The notes: a model not told the origin generated them from the letters alone. A stretch of DNA of 64,000 bases from Costus lasius (GCA_027563935.2 CM050449.1:73498556-73562555), one strand, 5' to 3'. Counted from the stretch's first letter, positions 22,055-35,575 are shown. A program made the numbers and translations.

Positions 22055-24605
22055 CTAAAGCTCAGCATCCATATCATCAAAAAGATAAGCATAAAACTTC
22101 CTCATATCAGCTTCAGTCTCCCATGTCGCCTCCTCAACTGACTGATTTCCCCAGATAACCTTTACCAAAGGTATAGTCTTGTTCCTCAGAACTTTATCCT
22201 TTCTATCCACAATCCGAAGAGGTCTTTCCTCAAATGTCAAGTCACTCTGAATCTGAAGAGGTTCTAACTCCAACACATGAGATGGATCAGGATGATATTT
22301 CCTCAAAGTAGAGACATGGAATACATTATGCACATGATCCAAAGCAGGAGGTAAAGCTAACCGGTAAGCCACTGGACCAATTCTCTCAATAATGTCAAAA
22401 GGGCCTACAAACCTAGGGCTCAACTTGCCCTTTTTGCCAAACCTCATAACACCCTTAGTAGGTGACACCTTCAAGAACACATGATCCCCTACTATAAACT
22501 CCAAGGAACGACGACGGTCATCAGCATAACTCTTCTGTCTGTCCCGAGCAATTTTCAATTTATCCTGAATCTCTCTGACCTTATCAGTAGTCTCCTGAAC
22601 TGCATCAGATCTCAAAATCATTCTGTCACCAGTTTCCTCCCAACACAAGGGAGTCCTACACCTTCTTCCATACAAAGCCTCATAAGGAGCCATCTGAATA
22701 CTGGAGTGGAAACTATTATTATAAGTGAACTCTATCAAAGATAGATCCCGGTTCCACTCAGAACTCCAATCAACCACATAGGCTCTCAACAGATCTTCTA
22801 GAGTCTGTATAGTACGCTCCGTCTGGCCATCAGACTGAGGATGGTATGCTGTACTAAAACTCAACTTAGTACCCAAACCCTCCTGTAAGCTCTTCCAAAA
22901 TCTGGACAAAAACCGAGAGTCCCTATCAGACACAATATCAACCGGCACTCCATGTAGTCTGACTATCTCATCAATGTACAATCTGGCCAGTCTCTCTAAA
23001 GGATAGGTCATCTTGATCGGGAGAAAATGGGCTGATTTAGTGAGTCTATCAACGATCACCCAAATAGCATCATGACCCAATCTGGTTCTGGGCAAACCAC
23101 ACACAAAATCCATACTGATGCATTCCCACTTCCACTCAGGAATAGGAAGGGGCTGCAACAAACCACCAGGCTTCTGGTGTTCAGCCTTTACAGTCTGACA
23201 GGTTAAACACCTAGAGACAAAATCATATACCTCTTTCTTCATGCCCGGCCACCAAAAGCTCTTCTTGAGGTCCTGATACATCTTAGTTACACCAGGATGT
23301 AGAGAATATTTGGAGTTATGGCTATCCTCCAATATTTCTTTCCTCAAGCTCGGTTCCTCAGGGACACATACCCTTCCACGAAACCGAAGAATACCATCAT
23401 CAGACAGGCTAAAATCCTGAACTGCGCCATCAACCAAACTATCCCTGATCTGAACTAATCTCGGATCCACAAACTGCTGATCTCTGATCTTCTGCAACAA
23501 AGCAGACTGTACTCTGAGAAAAGCCACATAACCCGACTGAACTCTAGGAGAAACACTGATCCTGAGATCGCTGAACTCCTGCAGTAATCGCCACTCACTG
23601 ACTCGTAAAGCAGCTACTGAAGTAACTGGATGTCTGCTCAGCGCATCCGCCACTACATTGGCCTTTCCAGCCTGATACTGAATAGAGAAGTCATAGTCTT
23701 TGATCAACTCCATCCATCTTCTCTGTCTCATGTTCAACTCCTTCTGAGTGAAGATATACTTGAGACTCTGGTGATCAGTGAACAGATCAAACTCCTGGCC
23801 CAGCAAATAGTGACGCCATATCTTCAAAGCAAAGACTACGGCCGTCAACTCTAAATCATGAGTAGGGTAGTTCAACTCATACTCTTTCAGTTGTCTCGAA
23901 GCATAGGCTACTACAGAACCCTTCTGCATCAAAACACAACCCAACCCTTTGCCAGAAGCATCCGTATAAACAGTAAACCTTTCCCCATCACTAGGAATAA
24001 TGAGGATCGGTGTACTAGTCAACCTTCTCTTCAGCTCTTGAAAGCTTTCTTCACACTTGTCATCCCAAATAAATTTAGCCTCTTTTCTGGTTAATTTAGT
24101 TAAAGGACCCGCCAGCTTGGAGAATCCCTCAACAAATCGCCGGTAGTAACCTGCCAAACCCAGGAAACTCCTGATCTCAGTAGCACTAGTCGGTCTTCCC
24201 CAATCCAGGATGGCTTGCACTTTAACTGGATCCACAGACACCCCTTGACCAGAAATCACATGCCCAAGGAAACTGATCTTCTCTAGCCAGAACTCACACT
24301 TACTAGCCTTGGCATATAACCGGTTCTTCCTCAGAACCTCCAGCACTCTGCGCAAGTCACTGACATGATCTGAAGTAGTCCGTGAGTATACCAAAATATC
24401 GTCTATAAAGACTACCACACAAGAGTCAAGCAATTCATGGAATACCCTGTTCATCAAATCCATGAAGACAGCAGGTGCATTCGTCAGTCCAAAAGGCATA
24501 ACTAAAAATTCAAAATGCCCATACCTGGTCCTGAAAGCAGTCTTAAATATATCCTCATCCTTGACCCTAAGCTGATAATACCCTGATCTCAGATCAATCT
24601 TAGAG
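22055..24605 (-). pseudogene. Chromovirus D pol, 3' part: RT, RNase H, integrase, chromodomain
   Basis: Read from the junction with element E, an open frame without stops runs for about 850 codons. [12 protein letters not shown] starts at 24499, with catalytic FIDD 31-34 residues on. RNase H follows ([22 protein letters not shown]). Integrase has a finger ending [13 protein letters not shown] with Asp, IVSDRDSRF with Asp, and GQTERTIQ with Glu. The end, after [17 protein letters not shown], is a chromodomain-type tail ([18 protein letters not shown], then MRKFYAYLF). Chromodomains steer such elements to heterochromatin. This part is open, but the gene is divided by E and damaged upstream. Confidence 0.93.
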
Positions 24606-26294
24606 TGTTGGGGTATGCCCTTAAGGCTAATGTTTGAGGCCTTGGGATTGTATTAGTATCATGTAATAAACTCTTAAGTTTATAAAGGCATGGTTATTAT
24701 TCAGGTTGTTACCTTGTCTGCTGTAATAAGTGTACTTCTGAATAATGTCTCAAAGCTGTTCAGCTAGGCTGACAGGCTATATGTCCTTAGTCGAGATATC
24801 TTGGTGAACATGAGACAGCCTTGATATGATTGAGACTAATATGAGTGCTAATCTTATAGGATGCTTCGAGCATGGAATAAGATGTAGACTCATGGGTACA
24901 TTGGATGTACTGGACAGACCCTACTGGGATATTCCATTGCTTGTCACAATGTGAATAATCCTTGTAAGCAGCAAGTGGCACATGTCCTTTGACTTGAGAT
25001 CACTTGTGTTTCTAAATGATGATTGTCATTGTCTTGAGGTAGTTCAATATCATTTGAAACATAATGATTATAGACTATCTTGGATGGTGAGCTTGAATCA
25101 GGTTAGGACACTAGTGATAGACATAGGATTGCCGTCTCCTTGTTTAAGGAGTGTGATGTTCTAAAGGGCCCCCTTATGAGATGATTGAGATAGTGTATGG
25201 CCATACCCAGATGACTATGTGCATCTGATCTAATCATGCTCATCGTATTGGAGTTACAGGCTTGACATGCTTGTCCAATAAGAACATCCAGTGGTAAAGG
25301 ACATATGTATGCCTTGTGAATTGAGTCACACTTGTGCTATGGTTTGGGAGTAGTCTTGGAAGACTCTTTCCTTTATATCGGGAGACAGTGATGTGTTGCT
25401 AGATACCCCTCACTGATCGTGATAACGTAAGTTATCGTTACCGACATTTAGAGGAAACCCTCAGGGTCGCACAATTTGGTGATATGGCTTACTTAAGTCA
25501 GATCGTATGGACTGGATTCTTTGAGTTCAGATTAAAGGGATTTAATCTCTGATTGTAAGTGAGATCTGGTCTGATCATGTTTGATTGATTAGGGCTTGAG
25601 ATCGGTAAGCTTCGATCGAGAGAGGTGATGCTAGATCGGAGAGATCAGGGGCATCAGGAGATGAATGGTTGGATCATAAGCCTTGGGGTTCGATTTGGTC
25701 TAGACCAAGTGGCTTGAGCTATTTCGGTTTGGTTTGATGAACCAAAGCCGATTTGACATTTTGGATTGAACCGGTTCACATATATGAACGCTTGGTTCAA
25801 TGCCAAAATGCGTTTTGGGTTGGCTTGAACGCATGGCTTGATTGACTTCCATTTATGGAAAGTCATCAAGGGCCGGTTTTGCTTCAATGCCAAAAACGCT
25901 TATGCGTTGAGCTCCTCACTTCAACGCCTTGATTCTTTTCGAGGTGTGGTTGACGAAGGTGTGGAGTAGACATCCAAGAGAAGCTCTCGGCCGAACGGAT
26001 TCATCTCATCAAACCCTTTCCATTCGACAAGAGAAGGCTTGGGTGTCTTGCTAGCACAAGAGATCTCAAGGAAGTGAGCATCTTCATCTTGTGTGTGGAC
26101 TTGTGGAGGAGACCTAGTTTGATCTCTTCTTCCAAGCCGAATTCCAAGCTTATGGCGTTGGTATGATTTCTCATAACTTAAGTTGATCATATAGTTTCAT
26201 ATGCGATTTTGAAACCCTATTTTCCGCCATGCATGCTAGATGCGCATGATTAGGGTTTTTCCCCCCCCCCCCCTTTATGTTAGGGGTTTCTTCA
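24606..26294 (+). repeat. 5' LTR of Copia element E
   Basis: It starts TGTTGGGGTATGCCC and ends TTTCTTCA before the primer site. It is homologous to the LTRs of C and F but differs strongly in its last third (about 25650-26290), so it is a subfamily variant. A run of 13 C lies near 26261-26273. Confidence 0.95.
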
Positions 26295-26296
26295 AT

Positions 26297-26308
26297 TGGT
26301 ATCAGAGC
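26297..26308 (+). other. Primer-binding site of element E (initiator Met tRNA)
   Basis: TGGTATCAGAGC lies two bases after the 5' LTR. Confidence 0.95.
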
Positions 26309-26393
26309 TAGGCTCTTGATATGATCTATATGATTGCTTTGAAGTGTTTGTGATCCATACATATTGCGCTTACTTGATGCATGCTTTGTTTAC

Positions 26394-26550
26394 ATGAAGT
26401 TTGCGCTTGTATCATGCTAACATGAAGTTTGCGCTTGTATCATGCTAACATGTAGTTTGCGCTTGTATCATGGCTTTGATGAAGTATGCGCTCCCCCTAG
26501 AAGGGGACCCCCTAAAGTTTGCGCTCCCCCTTGAAGGGGACCCCCTTAGA
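26394..26550 (+). repeat. Tandem repeats in leader of E
   Basis: Three copies of AGTTTGCGCTTGTATCATG (spacing about 33 bp) are followed by two copies of GCGCTCCCCCT(A/T)GAAGGGGACCCCC. The latter can fold as a CCCC/GGGG hairpin and matches the U5 end of the LTRs of C and F. Confidence 0.8.
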
Positions 26551-27818
26551 TCTAAGGGTTATCAACATGCTAGAAGATATATCTTATGGATGTTCTAGAT
26601 GTTTGCGCATGTCAAAATGTTTTCTAAAACTTACATCTTGCGCGCATGATTAGATCTAAGGTGCCACTACATTAAATCCTTAGATGGGTTGATGGGGTTG
26701 AAAGCATCTTCTAGGTTAGATCCAACTAGTCTGATCAGACCATCTGACAGCCTAGATGGGTTGACCAGATAGCACCTGTGCGCAAGCACGAGGTGGCTAT
26801 AGGTCGACTGCATCCAAGGCGTGTAGCGAGGTCTGGTTGAGACAACTACTGAACACACATGAGTTAGGCCCGGGGTCACACCCGCTTGCCAAAACTCATG
26901 AGGGTGGTTCAGCCCTTGGCGCATGCATGGTTGACCATCAGGTCAACTCGGGTCAGTTAGGACTCGGTGCATGCAGGGGTAAAGGATCTAACTAGATGGA
27001 TGAGTGGATCCCTATCAATGGACCATTGTAAGGTTGTAGGGCACATAAGGAAATTAAAAGTGATGCCATGGGGTTTTTCAAAAATTTAATTTCTTGATTG
27101 GATCACATGATGATTTGATGCCATGATGCTTGTCTATTTAGTCTTATGTGGGTTGCCCTATTGTGTGCTGTGCTGGGGCCTGCGTGCCTGGTAAATTATA
27201 AGTTAATTTTATTGTGATCTGCGAATCACTTTTTCATTAATTTATTGTATAATTGACCTGCGAGTCAACCTTGTCTAGATAGATCAAATGTACTTTGATT
27301 AGACAAGAGTACAAATGCACACATCCCAAAGGAGCATTCAGCTGGTGGCGCACCTGAGGTGCTCTTGGCGCTAGGGCCCTAGGTTGGACCAGATGAGATG
27401 CCAAGGAGCTCAAGTGAAGACTTAAGTAAAATTAAGGTCTTACTAGGGTTCATGGGCTTTTACCACATAAGATCATGCTTTCTACTTATTGCTAATAATT
27501 AGAATTGCATGTTTAAGTTTATCTTCTACTATAGCCATAGGATATGCCTGATAGTAAGAAGATAAAAGACCGTTAAAATCCAACGCTAACATATCAAGCT
27601 CGATAAGCCTTCTGACGCGAAACCTCACCTTTCTGATTATTGTTGGAGCCGTGTTGAACCCACTCAGTGGGCACGTCCATCTATCTTCAGACGGTGCTGG
27701 ATTTCACCTGCGTGTTACAGAGTAGGGATTTATCACTGCTCGTTGCTCAGCATAACACGTGGTGGTCCAGGGAGTAGGTCGGGTCAGCTTGACCATGTAG
27801 GCTACATATGTGGCGCAT

Positions 27819-28037
27819 ATGGTAGCGCATGGAGGCAGCCATCTCTGGGATCAGAGACTGTGTTGTACCAACTCAGTTGGCACAGTCTGCTGGATTGCCA
27901 AGATGAAGGGGAATCGCACGGGTTGGCGATTGGCTGGGACAGCCTACCAGAAATTAGTGCTTGTCATCTCTGTGCATCTTATCTCGCCTGAGCGGGACGC
28001 GGAGACCAAGTATGAAATTTGGATCCCATCTCACTAA
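27819..28037 (+). CDS. Small leader ORF (72 aa) of element E
   Basis: Counterpart of the ORF at 4328-4546: same length, starting MVAHGGSHLW and ending EIWIPSH, with substitutions such as IAKMKG for IAQLKG. No family is recognised, and its separation from gag is now enlarged by F. Confidence 0.35.
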   Translation: MVAHGGSHLWDQRLCCTNSVGTVCWIAKMKGNRTGWRLAGTAYQKLVLVISVHLISPERDAETKYEIWIPSH

Positions 28038-28159
28038 AAGAGTGATACTCTTTCGGACTGTTTACTGGATTTTTCAGTCAGACAAAATAGTGAGAAAAGA
28101 ATCTTTCTTAAGTCCTGGATTGATTCTAAACATTGATACTGACCTTGCTGTTCTTGCTT

Positions 28160-29852
28160 TGTTGGGGTATGCCCTTAAGGCTAATGTTTGAGGCCTGTGG
28201 GAATGTATCTGTATCATGTAATAAACTGTTATGTTTATAGTGGCATGGTTGTTATTCAGTTAGCTACATTGTCTGCTGCAATATATGTTCTTCTGAATAA
28301 TGTCTCAAAGCTGTTCAGCTGGGCTGACAAGCTATTATGTCCTTAGTCGATATATCTTGGTGAACATGAGACAGCCTTGATATGGTTAAGACTAATATGT
28401 GTTCTAATCTTATAGGATGCTTCGAGCATGGAATAAGATGTAGACTCATGGGTACATGGGATGTACTGGACAGACCCTACTAGGATGTTCAATTGTTTGT
28501 CACAATGTGAATATTCCTTGGATATGACAAGTGGCACATTTCCTCTGACTTGAGATCACTTGTGTTTTCTAAATGATGATTGTCATTGTTTTGAGATAGT
28601 TCAATATCATTTGAAACATAATGATTATAGACTATCTTGGATGGTGAGCTTGAGTCAGGTTAGAGCACTAGTGATAGACATAGGATTGCCGTCTCCTTGT
28701 TTAAGGAGTGTGATGTTCTAAAGGGGCCCCCTGGATGAGATGATTGAGAGAGTGTATGGCCATACCCAGGTGACTGTGTTCATCTGTTCTAATCATGCTC
28801 ATCATATTGGAATTACGAGCTTGACAGGCTTGTCCAATAAGAACATCCAGTGGCAAAGGAAATATGCATGCCTAGTGATTTGAGTCACACTTGTGCTATG
28901 GTTTGGGTGTAGTCTTGGAAGACTCTTTCCTTTATATCGGGAGACAGTGATGTGTTGCTAGATACCCCTCACTGATCGTGATAACGTGAGTTATCGTTAC
29001 CGACATTTAGAGGAAACCCTCAGGGTCGCACAATTTGATGATATGGCTTACTTAAGTCAGATCGTGTGGACTGAATTGTTTGGGTTCAGTTTAAAGGGAT
29101 TTAATCTCTGATTGTAAGTGAGATCTGGTCTGATCATGTTTGATTGATTAGGGCTTGAGATCGGTAAGCTTCGATCGAGAGAATGGATGCTAGATCGGTC
29201 AGATCAAGAGCATCAAAGAGATCGACGGTTAGATCTGAAGCCTTAGGGTTTAATTAAGATCTAGACCATATTGCTTGGGATAATTGGTCTTGGACCAAAC
29301 CGTAATGAACCGGCTCATGAATGAGCGCATGGTTCAAAGTGAAGAGAAGTTTGCGCTTGGGTAAAACCGAAGTCGCATGAGAGCATGAACGTGGGAGTGG
29401 TTTTCTATTTTTAGAAACCACGACTCCTAAGCGTGGACACATCTCTCTCGCTTCATTCACACCTTGTCGCCGCGCTTGGCTATTGAGTCTTGAGGCATTC
29501 TCGCGTGGAGGAGAAGCTAAGACAACAAGGAAGTTTTCGCCAAGGAGATCTCTCATCCTTTCCACTCGACAAGAACCTTTGGAGAACCTTGCTAGCACAA
29601 GGATCAACAAAGAGTAGGCGACATCACCTTGTGTGCGCCACCTAAGGAGAAGATCTACTTTGATCTTTGCTTCCAAGGAAACATCTTCCCATGGCGATGG
29701 TATGATTGCTTTCTTATAATCAAGTTGATCTTTTAGCATGCATATCGATCTTATAACCCTAGTTCCGCAAGAAGAAAAATTTTATGCGCCATATGCTTTA
29801 GGGTTATGCTCCCCCTAGAAGGGGACCCCCCTTATCTTAAGGGGTACTTACA
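28160..29852 (+). repeat. 5' LTR of Copia element F
   Basis: 1693 bp, TGTTGGGGTATGCCC to GGGGTACTTACA. Related to C and E but a third sequence variant. Confidence 0.95.
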
Positions 29853-29854
29853 AT

Positions 29855-29866
29855 TGGTATCAGAGC
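29855..29866 (+). other. Primer-binding site of element F (initiator Met tRNA)
   Basis: TGGTATCAGAGC lies two bases after the 5' LTR. Confidence 0.95.
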
Positions 29867-30766
29867 GAGGTTGAATGCATGTTCGTTATGATTGCTTTGG
29901 CCTTGTGATTCCATATACTTAGATCTATATAACATGCGAAAGTTGCATGATAGGTTTTATCATCTTGCGAAACTTCATGTATGAAATATGTTTCCATCTA
30001 TTGGCGCATGTATGTTGTAAGTTGGCGCATCTTGTTTTTGTTTTACAAAATTTGAATACTTGCGCGACTCATTATAGATCTAAGGCTTTACTATAAACCC
30101 TTAGACGGGTTATTAGGGTTGAAGTCAACCCCTAGGTTAGATCCAGAATGTCTGATCAGATCATCTGACAGCCTGAATGGGTCGATCAAATAGCACCTTG
30201 GCGCAAGCCTATGGTGGCTATAGGTCGACTGCAGACAGGTGTGTAGCGATGTCTGCTTGAGACGACTTATGAACGCACCTGAGTTAGGCCCGGGGTCACG
30301 CCCGTTTGCCAGAACTCTGTGTGGTCGTTCAGCCCTTGCGCATGCATGGTTGACCCTATGGTCGACTCAAGTCAGTTAGGACTTGGTGCATGCAAGGGCA
30401 GTGGATCTGACTAGGTTGGATGAGTGGATCCCTAGTGATGGACCGTTGTAAGGTTGTAGGGCAAATAAGGAAAAATTAAAATTGATCCCATGGGGTTTTC
30501 GAAAAATTTTAATTTTTATGATGGATCACATGATGCTGATTGGATGCATATGTTTGTCTATTTAGTCTTATGTGGGCTGCTCATTTTAATTGTGTGCTGT
30601 GCTGGGGCCTGCGTGCCTGTATTAAATTGTAAATTAATTATTGTGATCTGCGCATCACTGTGTTTTAATTTATAAATGTAAGTGACCTGCGTGTCACTCT
30701 TGTCTAGATAGTTAAATTTGTAATTTAATTAGACAAGAGCACAGAGCACACTTGGCAGAGGCGCAT

Positions 30767-30824
30767 ACAGCAAGTGGCTGGACCAGGTGGGAGGTCTAGG
30801 GTTCGACCCTAGGACCAGGCGCAT
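30767..30824. repeat. 58-bp insertion with a tRNA T-arm-like hairpin in leader of F
   Basis: This piece is absent from the leaders of C and E. GGCGCAT occurs at both ends (30760-30766 and 30818-30824), as a target duplication would. It contains CTAGGGTTCGACCCTAGG, a perfect stem with a TTCGA loop like a tRNA T-arm or Pol III box B. It may be a tRNA or SINE fragment. Confidence 0.55.
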
Positions 30825-31312
30825 TTTTCCTGGTGGGCGCACCTGTGCTGTAATTGGCGCTTGGGCCCAGGTTTGGGCCAGATAAGCAGCTAAAGACCCA
30901 TGAAGAGCAAATGAAGACTTAAGTTAGGTTAAGGTCTTCTAGGGCTATGGGCTTTTACCACATAAGATACATGCTTTCTTTTATTGCTTAATATTAGAAT
31001 TGCATGGTTAAATTATCTTCTGCTATCACCATAGGAATTGCATGATAGGCAGGAAGATAAAAGACCGTTAAAATCCAACGCTTAAATATCAAGCTCGTAA
31101 GCCTTCTGACGCGAAACCTCACTGTTCTGATTATCGTTGGAGCCGTGTTGTACCCACTCAGTGGGCACGTCCATCTATCTTCAGAGGGTGTGGGATTACA
31201 CCTGTGTGTTACAGAGTAGGGATTTATCCCTTCTCGTTGCTCAGCATAGCACATGGTGGTCCAGGGAGTAGGTCGGGTCAGCTTGACCGTGTAGGCTACA
31301 TATGTGGCGCAT

Positions 31313-31531
31313 ATGGTAGCACATGGAGGCAGCCATCTGTGGGGTCAGAGATTGTGTTGTACCAACTCAGTTGGCACAGTCTGCTGGACTGCCCGGATGA
31401 AGGGGAATCGCACGGGTTGGCGATCGGCAGGGACTGCCTACCAGAAACTAGTGCTTGTACTCTCTGTGCATCTTATCTCGCCTGAGCGGGACGCGGAGAC
31501 CAAGTATGAAATCTGGATCCCATCTCACTAA
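31313..31531 (+). CDS. Small leader ORF (72 aa) of element F
   Basis: Counterpart of the ORFs in C and E, same length and ends, with differences such as WTARMKG and WRSAGTAY. No family is recognised. Confidence 0.35.
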   Translation: MVAHGGSHLWGQRLCCTNSVGTVCWTARMKGNRTGWRSAGTAYQKLVLVLSVHLISPERDAETKYEIWIPSH

Positions 31532-31685
31532 AAGAGTTCTACTCTTTCGGGCTGTTTTGCTGGATTTTTCACGCCTGATAAAATAGTGAGAAAAAGAATC
31601 TTTCTTAAGTCCTGATTGATTCTTATACATTGATACTGACCTTGCTGTTCTTGCATTGTTGTAGATACCTGCAGCAACGAACACC

Positions 31686-34600
31686 ATGAACTTCAATGTG
31701 CGATCCCTACTGGAAAGGGAGAAGTTTGCTGGGCCGAACTTCTCTGACTGGTTTGGACACCTTAAGATCGTTCTTAAGGCAGAGAGGAAACTGTATGTCC
31801 TCGAGACGGCGATACCGCCGCAGCCCGCTCCGAACGCCGCAAGGGCGGTTCGGGAAGCCTATGAAAAGCACGTCAATGATAGCATTGATGTCGCTTGCCT
31901 GATGCTAGCGTCTATGACGCCACCGCTGCAGCGTCAGCATGAGGATATGTCGGCTATACAGATTATAGCAAACCTCAAGATGCTGTATGCTGCACAGGCG
32001 AGGACTGAACGCTACAATTTGACGAAGCTCTTCTTTCAGAGCATACTGGCTGAAGGGAGCCCAGTGGGAGCTCACGTGCTCAAGATGATTGGGCACAAGG
32101 AGGCTCTAGAGAAACTGGGGCATACCATCAACCAGGAGCTTGCTGTGGACATTATTCTGCAGTCTCTCCCGCCTTCATTCGACGCGTTCATTATTAATTT
32201 TAATATGAACAAAATCGATTGTACTCCGGCAGAGCTGCTGAATATGCTCTTGACCACTGAGGAGACTCTGAAGGGTAAGCCTTCAACCTCTGTCTTGATG
32301 GTTCCTTCAAGGAACAAAAAGAAGGGGAAGAAGGGCAAGGCCCCTGTCAAGAGTTACAGCAAGGCTCTGAAGCAGAAGGTCAAGCGGTCTAAGGAATACA
32401 GGTGTTTCCACTGTGGCCAGCTGGGTCACTGGAAAAAGGACTGTAAAGCGCTCCAAGGAGATAAGAGGGGAAGCTTTGCTTCTGGCTCAGGTATATTCGT
32501 GACTGAGGTCATGTTTTCTTCTTCTGTATCATGGGTGTTGGACACTGCATGTGGAGTTCACATTTGTTCAAATGTACAGGAACTCAAGAGAAGAAGGCAG
32601 GTGGGACAGCATGAGGTGGACCTACGAGTTGGAAACGGGGCACGGGTTGCTGCTGTTGCTGTAGGAGACTACTTTATTTCTTTACCATCTGGACTTGTAT
32701 TGGAACTAAACAGTTGTTACTTTGTTCCCAGTATAACTAAAAATATTATCTCCATTCCTGCTCTTGTCAGGAAGGGGTTTTCCTTTGAATGCAATATTTC
32801 AAAGTGTATTTTGTCTTTAGATAATATTGTTTATGCAACTGGTTCAATTAGCAATGGGTTATTCATGTTGGACATGGAATGTTCGATACAGCAAATCGAT
32901 ATTAAGAAAGCCAAGTATGCTGATGACAGCACCTTGCTATGGCATAGTCGTTTAGGCCATATTAACGAGAAACGCATTAAGCGGTTGCATGAAAATGGAC
33001 TGCTGGGATCATTCTCCTATAAGGAGATTGATACATGCAAAGCTTGTTTGATGGGTAAAATGACGAAGTCACCTTTTCCTCACAAAGGTCAAAGGGCTTC
33101 AGGTTTACTTGACCTTATACACAGTGATGTGTGTGGGCCATTTAGTAAACATGCCAGAGGTGGCTATCAGTACTTCATTACCTTTACTGATGATTTTAGT
33201 AGGTATGGCTATGTCTATCTGATGAGACATAAGAGTGAATCTTTTGACAAGTTCAAAGAGTTCAAAAATGAAGTACAGAATCAGCTAGGCCGTAATATCA
33301 AGGCACTTCGCTCAGATCGAGGTGGTGAATACCTAAGTCATGCATTTACTGACTATCTAAAGGAGTGTGGGATTATCTCACAGCTCACTCCACCAGGAAC
33401 ACCGCAATGGAATGGTGTGTCCGAGAGGAGAAATAGAACGCTACTTGACATGGTTCGTTCTATGATGAGTCAGGCTACTCTTCCTTACTCCTTTTGGGGT
33501 TTTGCACTGGAAACAGCTGCAAAAGTACTAAACCGAGTGCCATCCAAGGCAGTTTCAAAGACGCCATATGAATTATGGTATGGGAAACAGCCAAGCTTGA
33601 CATTTATCAGGATCTGGGGTTGCGAGGCTTATGTCAAAAAGCTCGCCTCTGGGAAACTAGAGAGTAGATCTGACAAATGTATCTTTGTCGGTTAGCCTAA
33701 GGAAACTAAGGGTTATTATTTCTTCGATCCCAAGGAGAACAAGGTTTTTGTTGCTCGGACGGCCATATTTCTTGAGAAGGAGTTTCTTCTGCAAGAGGCA
33801 AGTGGGAGAGAAATAAAGCTGGATGAGAATCCAGAGGAAGGACAAAGTGACCAAGCAGAATTGGATGAGCCTGAGCTGGTAGAACAGGTTATTGAACAAC
33901 CTGAGGCTCAGATATCACGGGAACCGCGAAGATCGGGTAGGATCCGTCGACAGCCTGAGCGCTATGATGGAGTCTACATCATTGATAATGATGAACCCCT
34001 CACTTATGCGGATGCGGTCAGTGGACCGGAGTCAGCGAGATGGCTTGAAGCTATGCGCGCCGAGATGGACTCCATGTCAGATAACCAAGTTTGGGATTTG
34101 GTTGATCCGCCTACGGGACTTATCCCTATAGGCTGTAAATGGATCTTCAAGAAGAAGATTGACATGGATGGTAACGTGGTTACCTATAAAGGCAGGCTAG
34201 TTGCGAAAGGTTTCAAACAAATCTACGGGATAGATTATGATGAAACTTTCTCTCCTGTAGCCATGTTTAAGTCTATTCGGATTCTTTTCGCGATAGCTGC
34301 ATATTATGATTATGAGATTTGGCAGATGGATGTGAAAACAGCTTTCCTTAATGGAAATCTGGATGAGGATGTGTACATGACACAACCAGAAGGTTTCACT
34401 AATCCAGCAGATCGTCATAAGATATGCAAATTAAAGAAGTCTATTTATGGACTTAAACAAGCATCTAGAAGCTGGAATATTCGTTTTGATGACTCAGTTA
34501 CCGAATTTGGTTTCATCAAGAACGAGGATGACCCGTGTGTATATAAGAGGTTTAGTGGGAGCGTGATTACTTTCCTAGTCCTCTACGTCGATGACATCTT

Positions 34601-35567
34601 GATCATTGGAAATGACATTCCTGAAATGCATGCTGTAAAAGCATGGCTGAGGAAATGTTTCCAGATGAAAGATCTAGGAGAAGCAGCCTATGTGTTAGGT
34701 GTGAAGATCTACAGGGATAGATCTAAGAGGCTTCTCGGGCTGTGCCAGAGTACTTACATCGAAAAGGTCCTGGAGAGATTTCATTTAGAGAATTCTAAAC
34801 GAGGATATCTTCCAGTCAGACATGGTCTGAATCTTTCGAAGAGTCAGTGTCCACAAACACAGACTGAGAAAGATGAAATGGACAATACGCCTTATGCTTC
34901 GGCTATTGGATCCATTATGTATGCGATGTTGTGTACTCGCCCAGACGTCGCTTACGGGTTAAGCGTGACCAGTCGTTACCAGAGTAATCCAGGTATGGCG
35001 CACTGGATTGCAGTCAAGAATATTTTAAAATATCTGCGGAGGACCAAAGATATGTTCTTGATTTATGGTGGTCAGGAAGAACTCAGTATAGAGGGATATA
35101 CTGACGCTTCGTTCCAGTCTGACCAGGATGATTTCCGATCGCAATCAGGCTATGTTTTTAGCTTGAATGGAGGTGCAGTGGTGTGGAAGAGTTTCAAACA
35201 GTCAACTGTTGCTGATTCCACAACAGAAGCCGAGTATGTTGCAGCCTCGGAAGCATCCAAGGAGGCAGTGTGGATTCGTAAGTTCGTGAGAGAACTTGGT
35301 GTTGTTCCTTCGAGTGCAGATCCTTTGGTTATCTTCTGTGATAACACTGGAGCAATCGCACAAGCAAAGGAACCACGGTCGCACCAGAAGTCCAAGCACA
35401 TACAGAGACGGTTTCATTTGATCAGGGAGATCATAAATCGTGGCGAGATCAAAATCTGCAAGGTTCATACAGATGACAATCTGGCAGACCCGCTTACCAA
35501 GCCTCTGGCGCAGCAGAAGCATGAGAAGCACTGTAATAATATGGGTTTGAGATTTCTCAACCATTAG
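31686..35567 (+). pseudogene. Copia Gag-Pol of element F with one premature stop
   Basis: The polyprotein has the same order as in C: Gag with CFHCGQLGHWKKDC, protease LDTACGVHIC, integrase with HHCC and D35E, RT with YVDD, and RNase H. It opens at MNFNVRSLL. At 33693-33695 a TAG stands where C and E have TAC (Tyr, in IFVGYPKETKG). This follows the integrase core, so a product of 669 aa would hold Gag, protease and the catalytic part of integrase but no RT. After the stop the same frame is open to 35567. One base change explains the defect. Mobility would now need RT from another copy such as C or E. Confidence 0.93.
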
Positions 35568-35575
35568 ATTAAGTG

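Larger units (their letters stand above)
26309..28159 (+). other. Leader of element E, interrupted before gag by element F
   Basis: It is homologous to the leader of C. No protein domain is seen apart from the small ORF listed below. The last 28 bp of the leader (37286-37313) lie beyond element F. Confidence 0.8.
29867..31685 (+). other. Leader of element F
   Basis: Homologous to the leaders of C and E. It carries an extra 58-bp piece at 30767-30824 and the small ORF at 31313-31531. Nothing else is recognised. Confidence 0.8.

Noticed and set aside
24982..25164. A short plus-strand frame (about 60 codons) duplicated at 41595-41777.
   Set aside because: It is only the LTR of E read twice.
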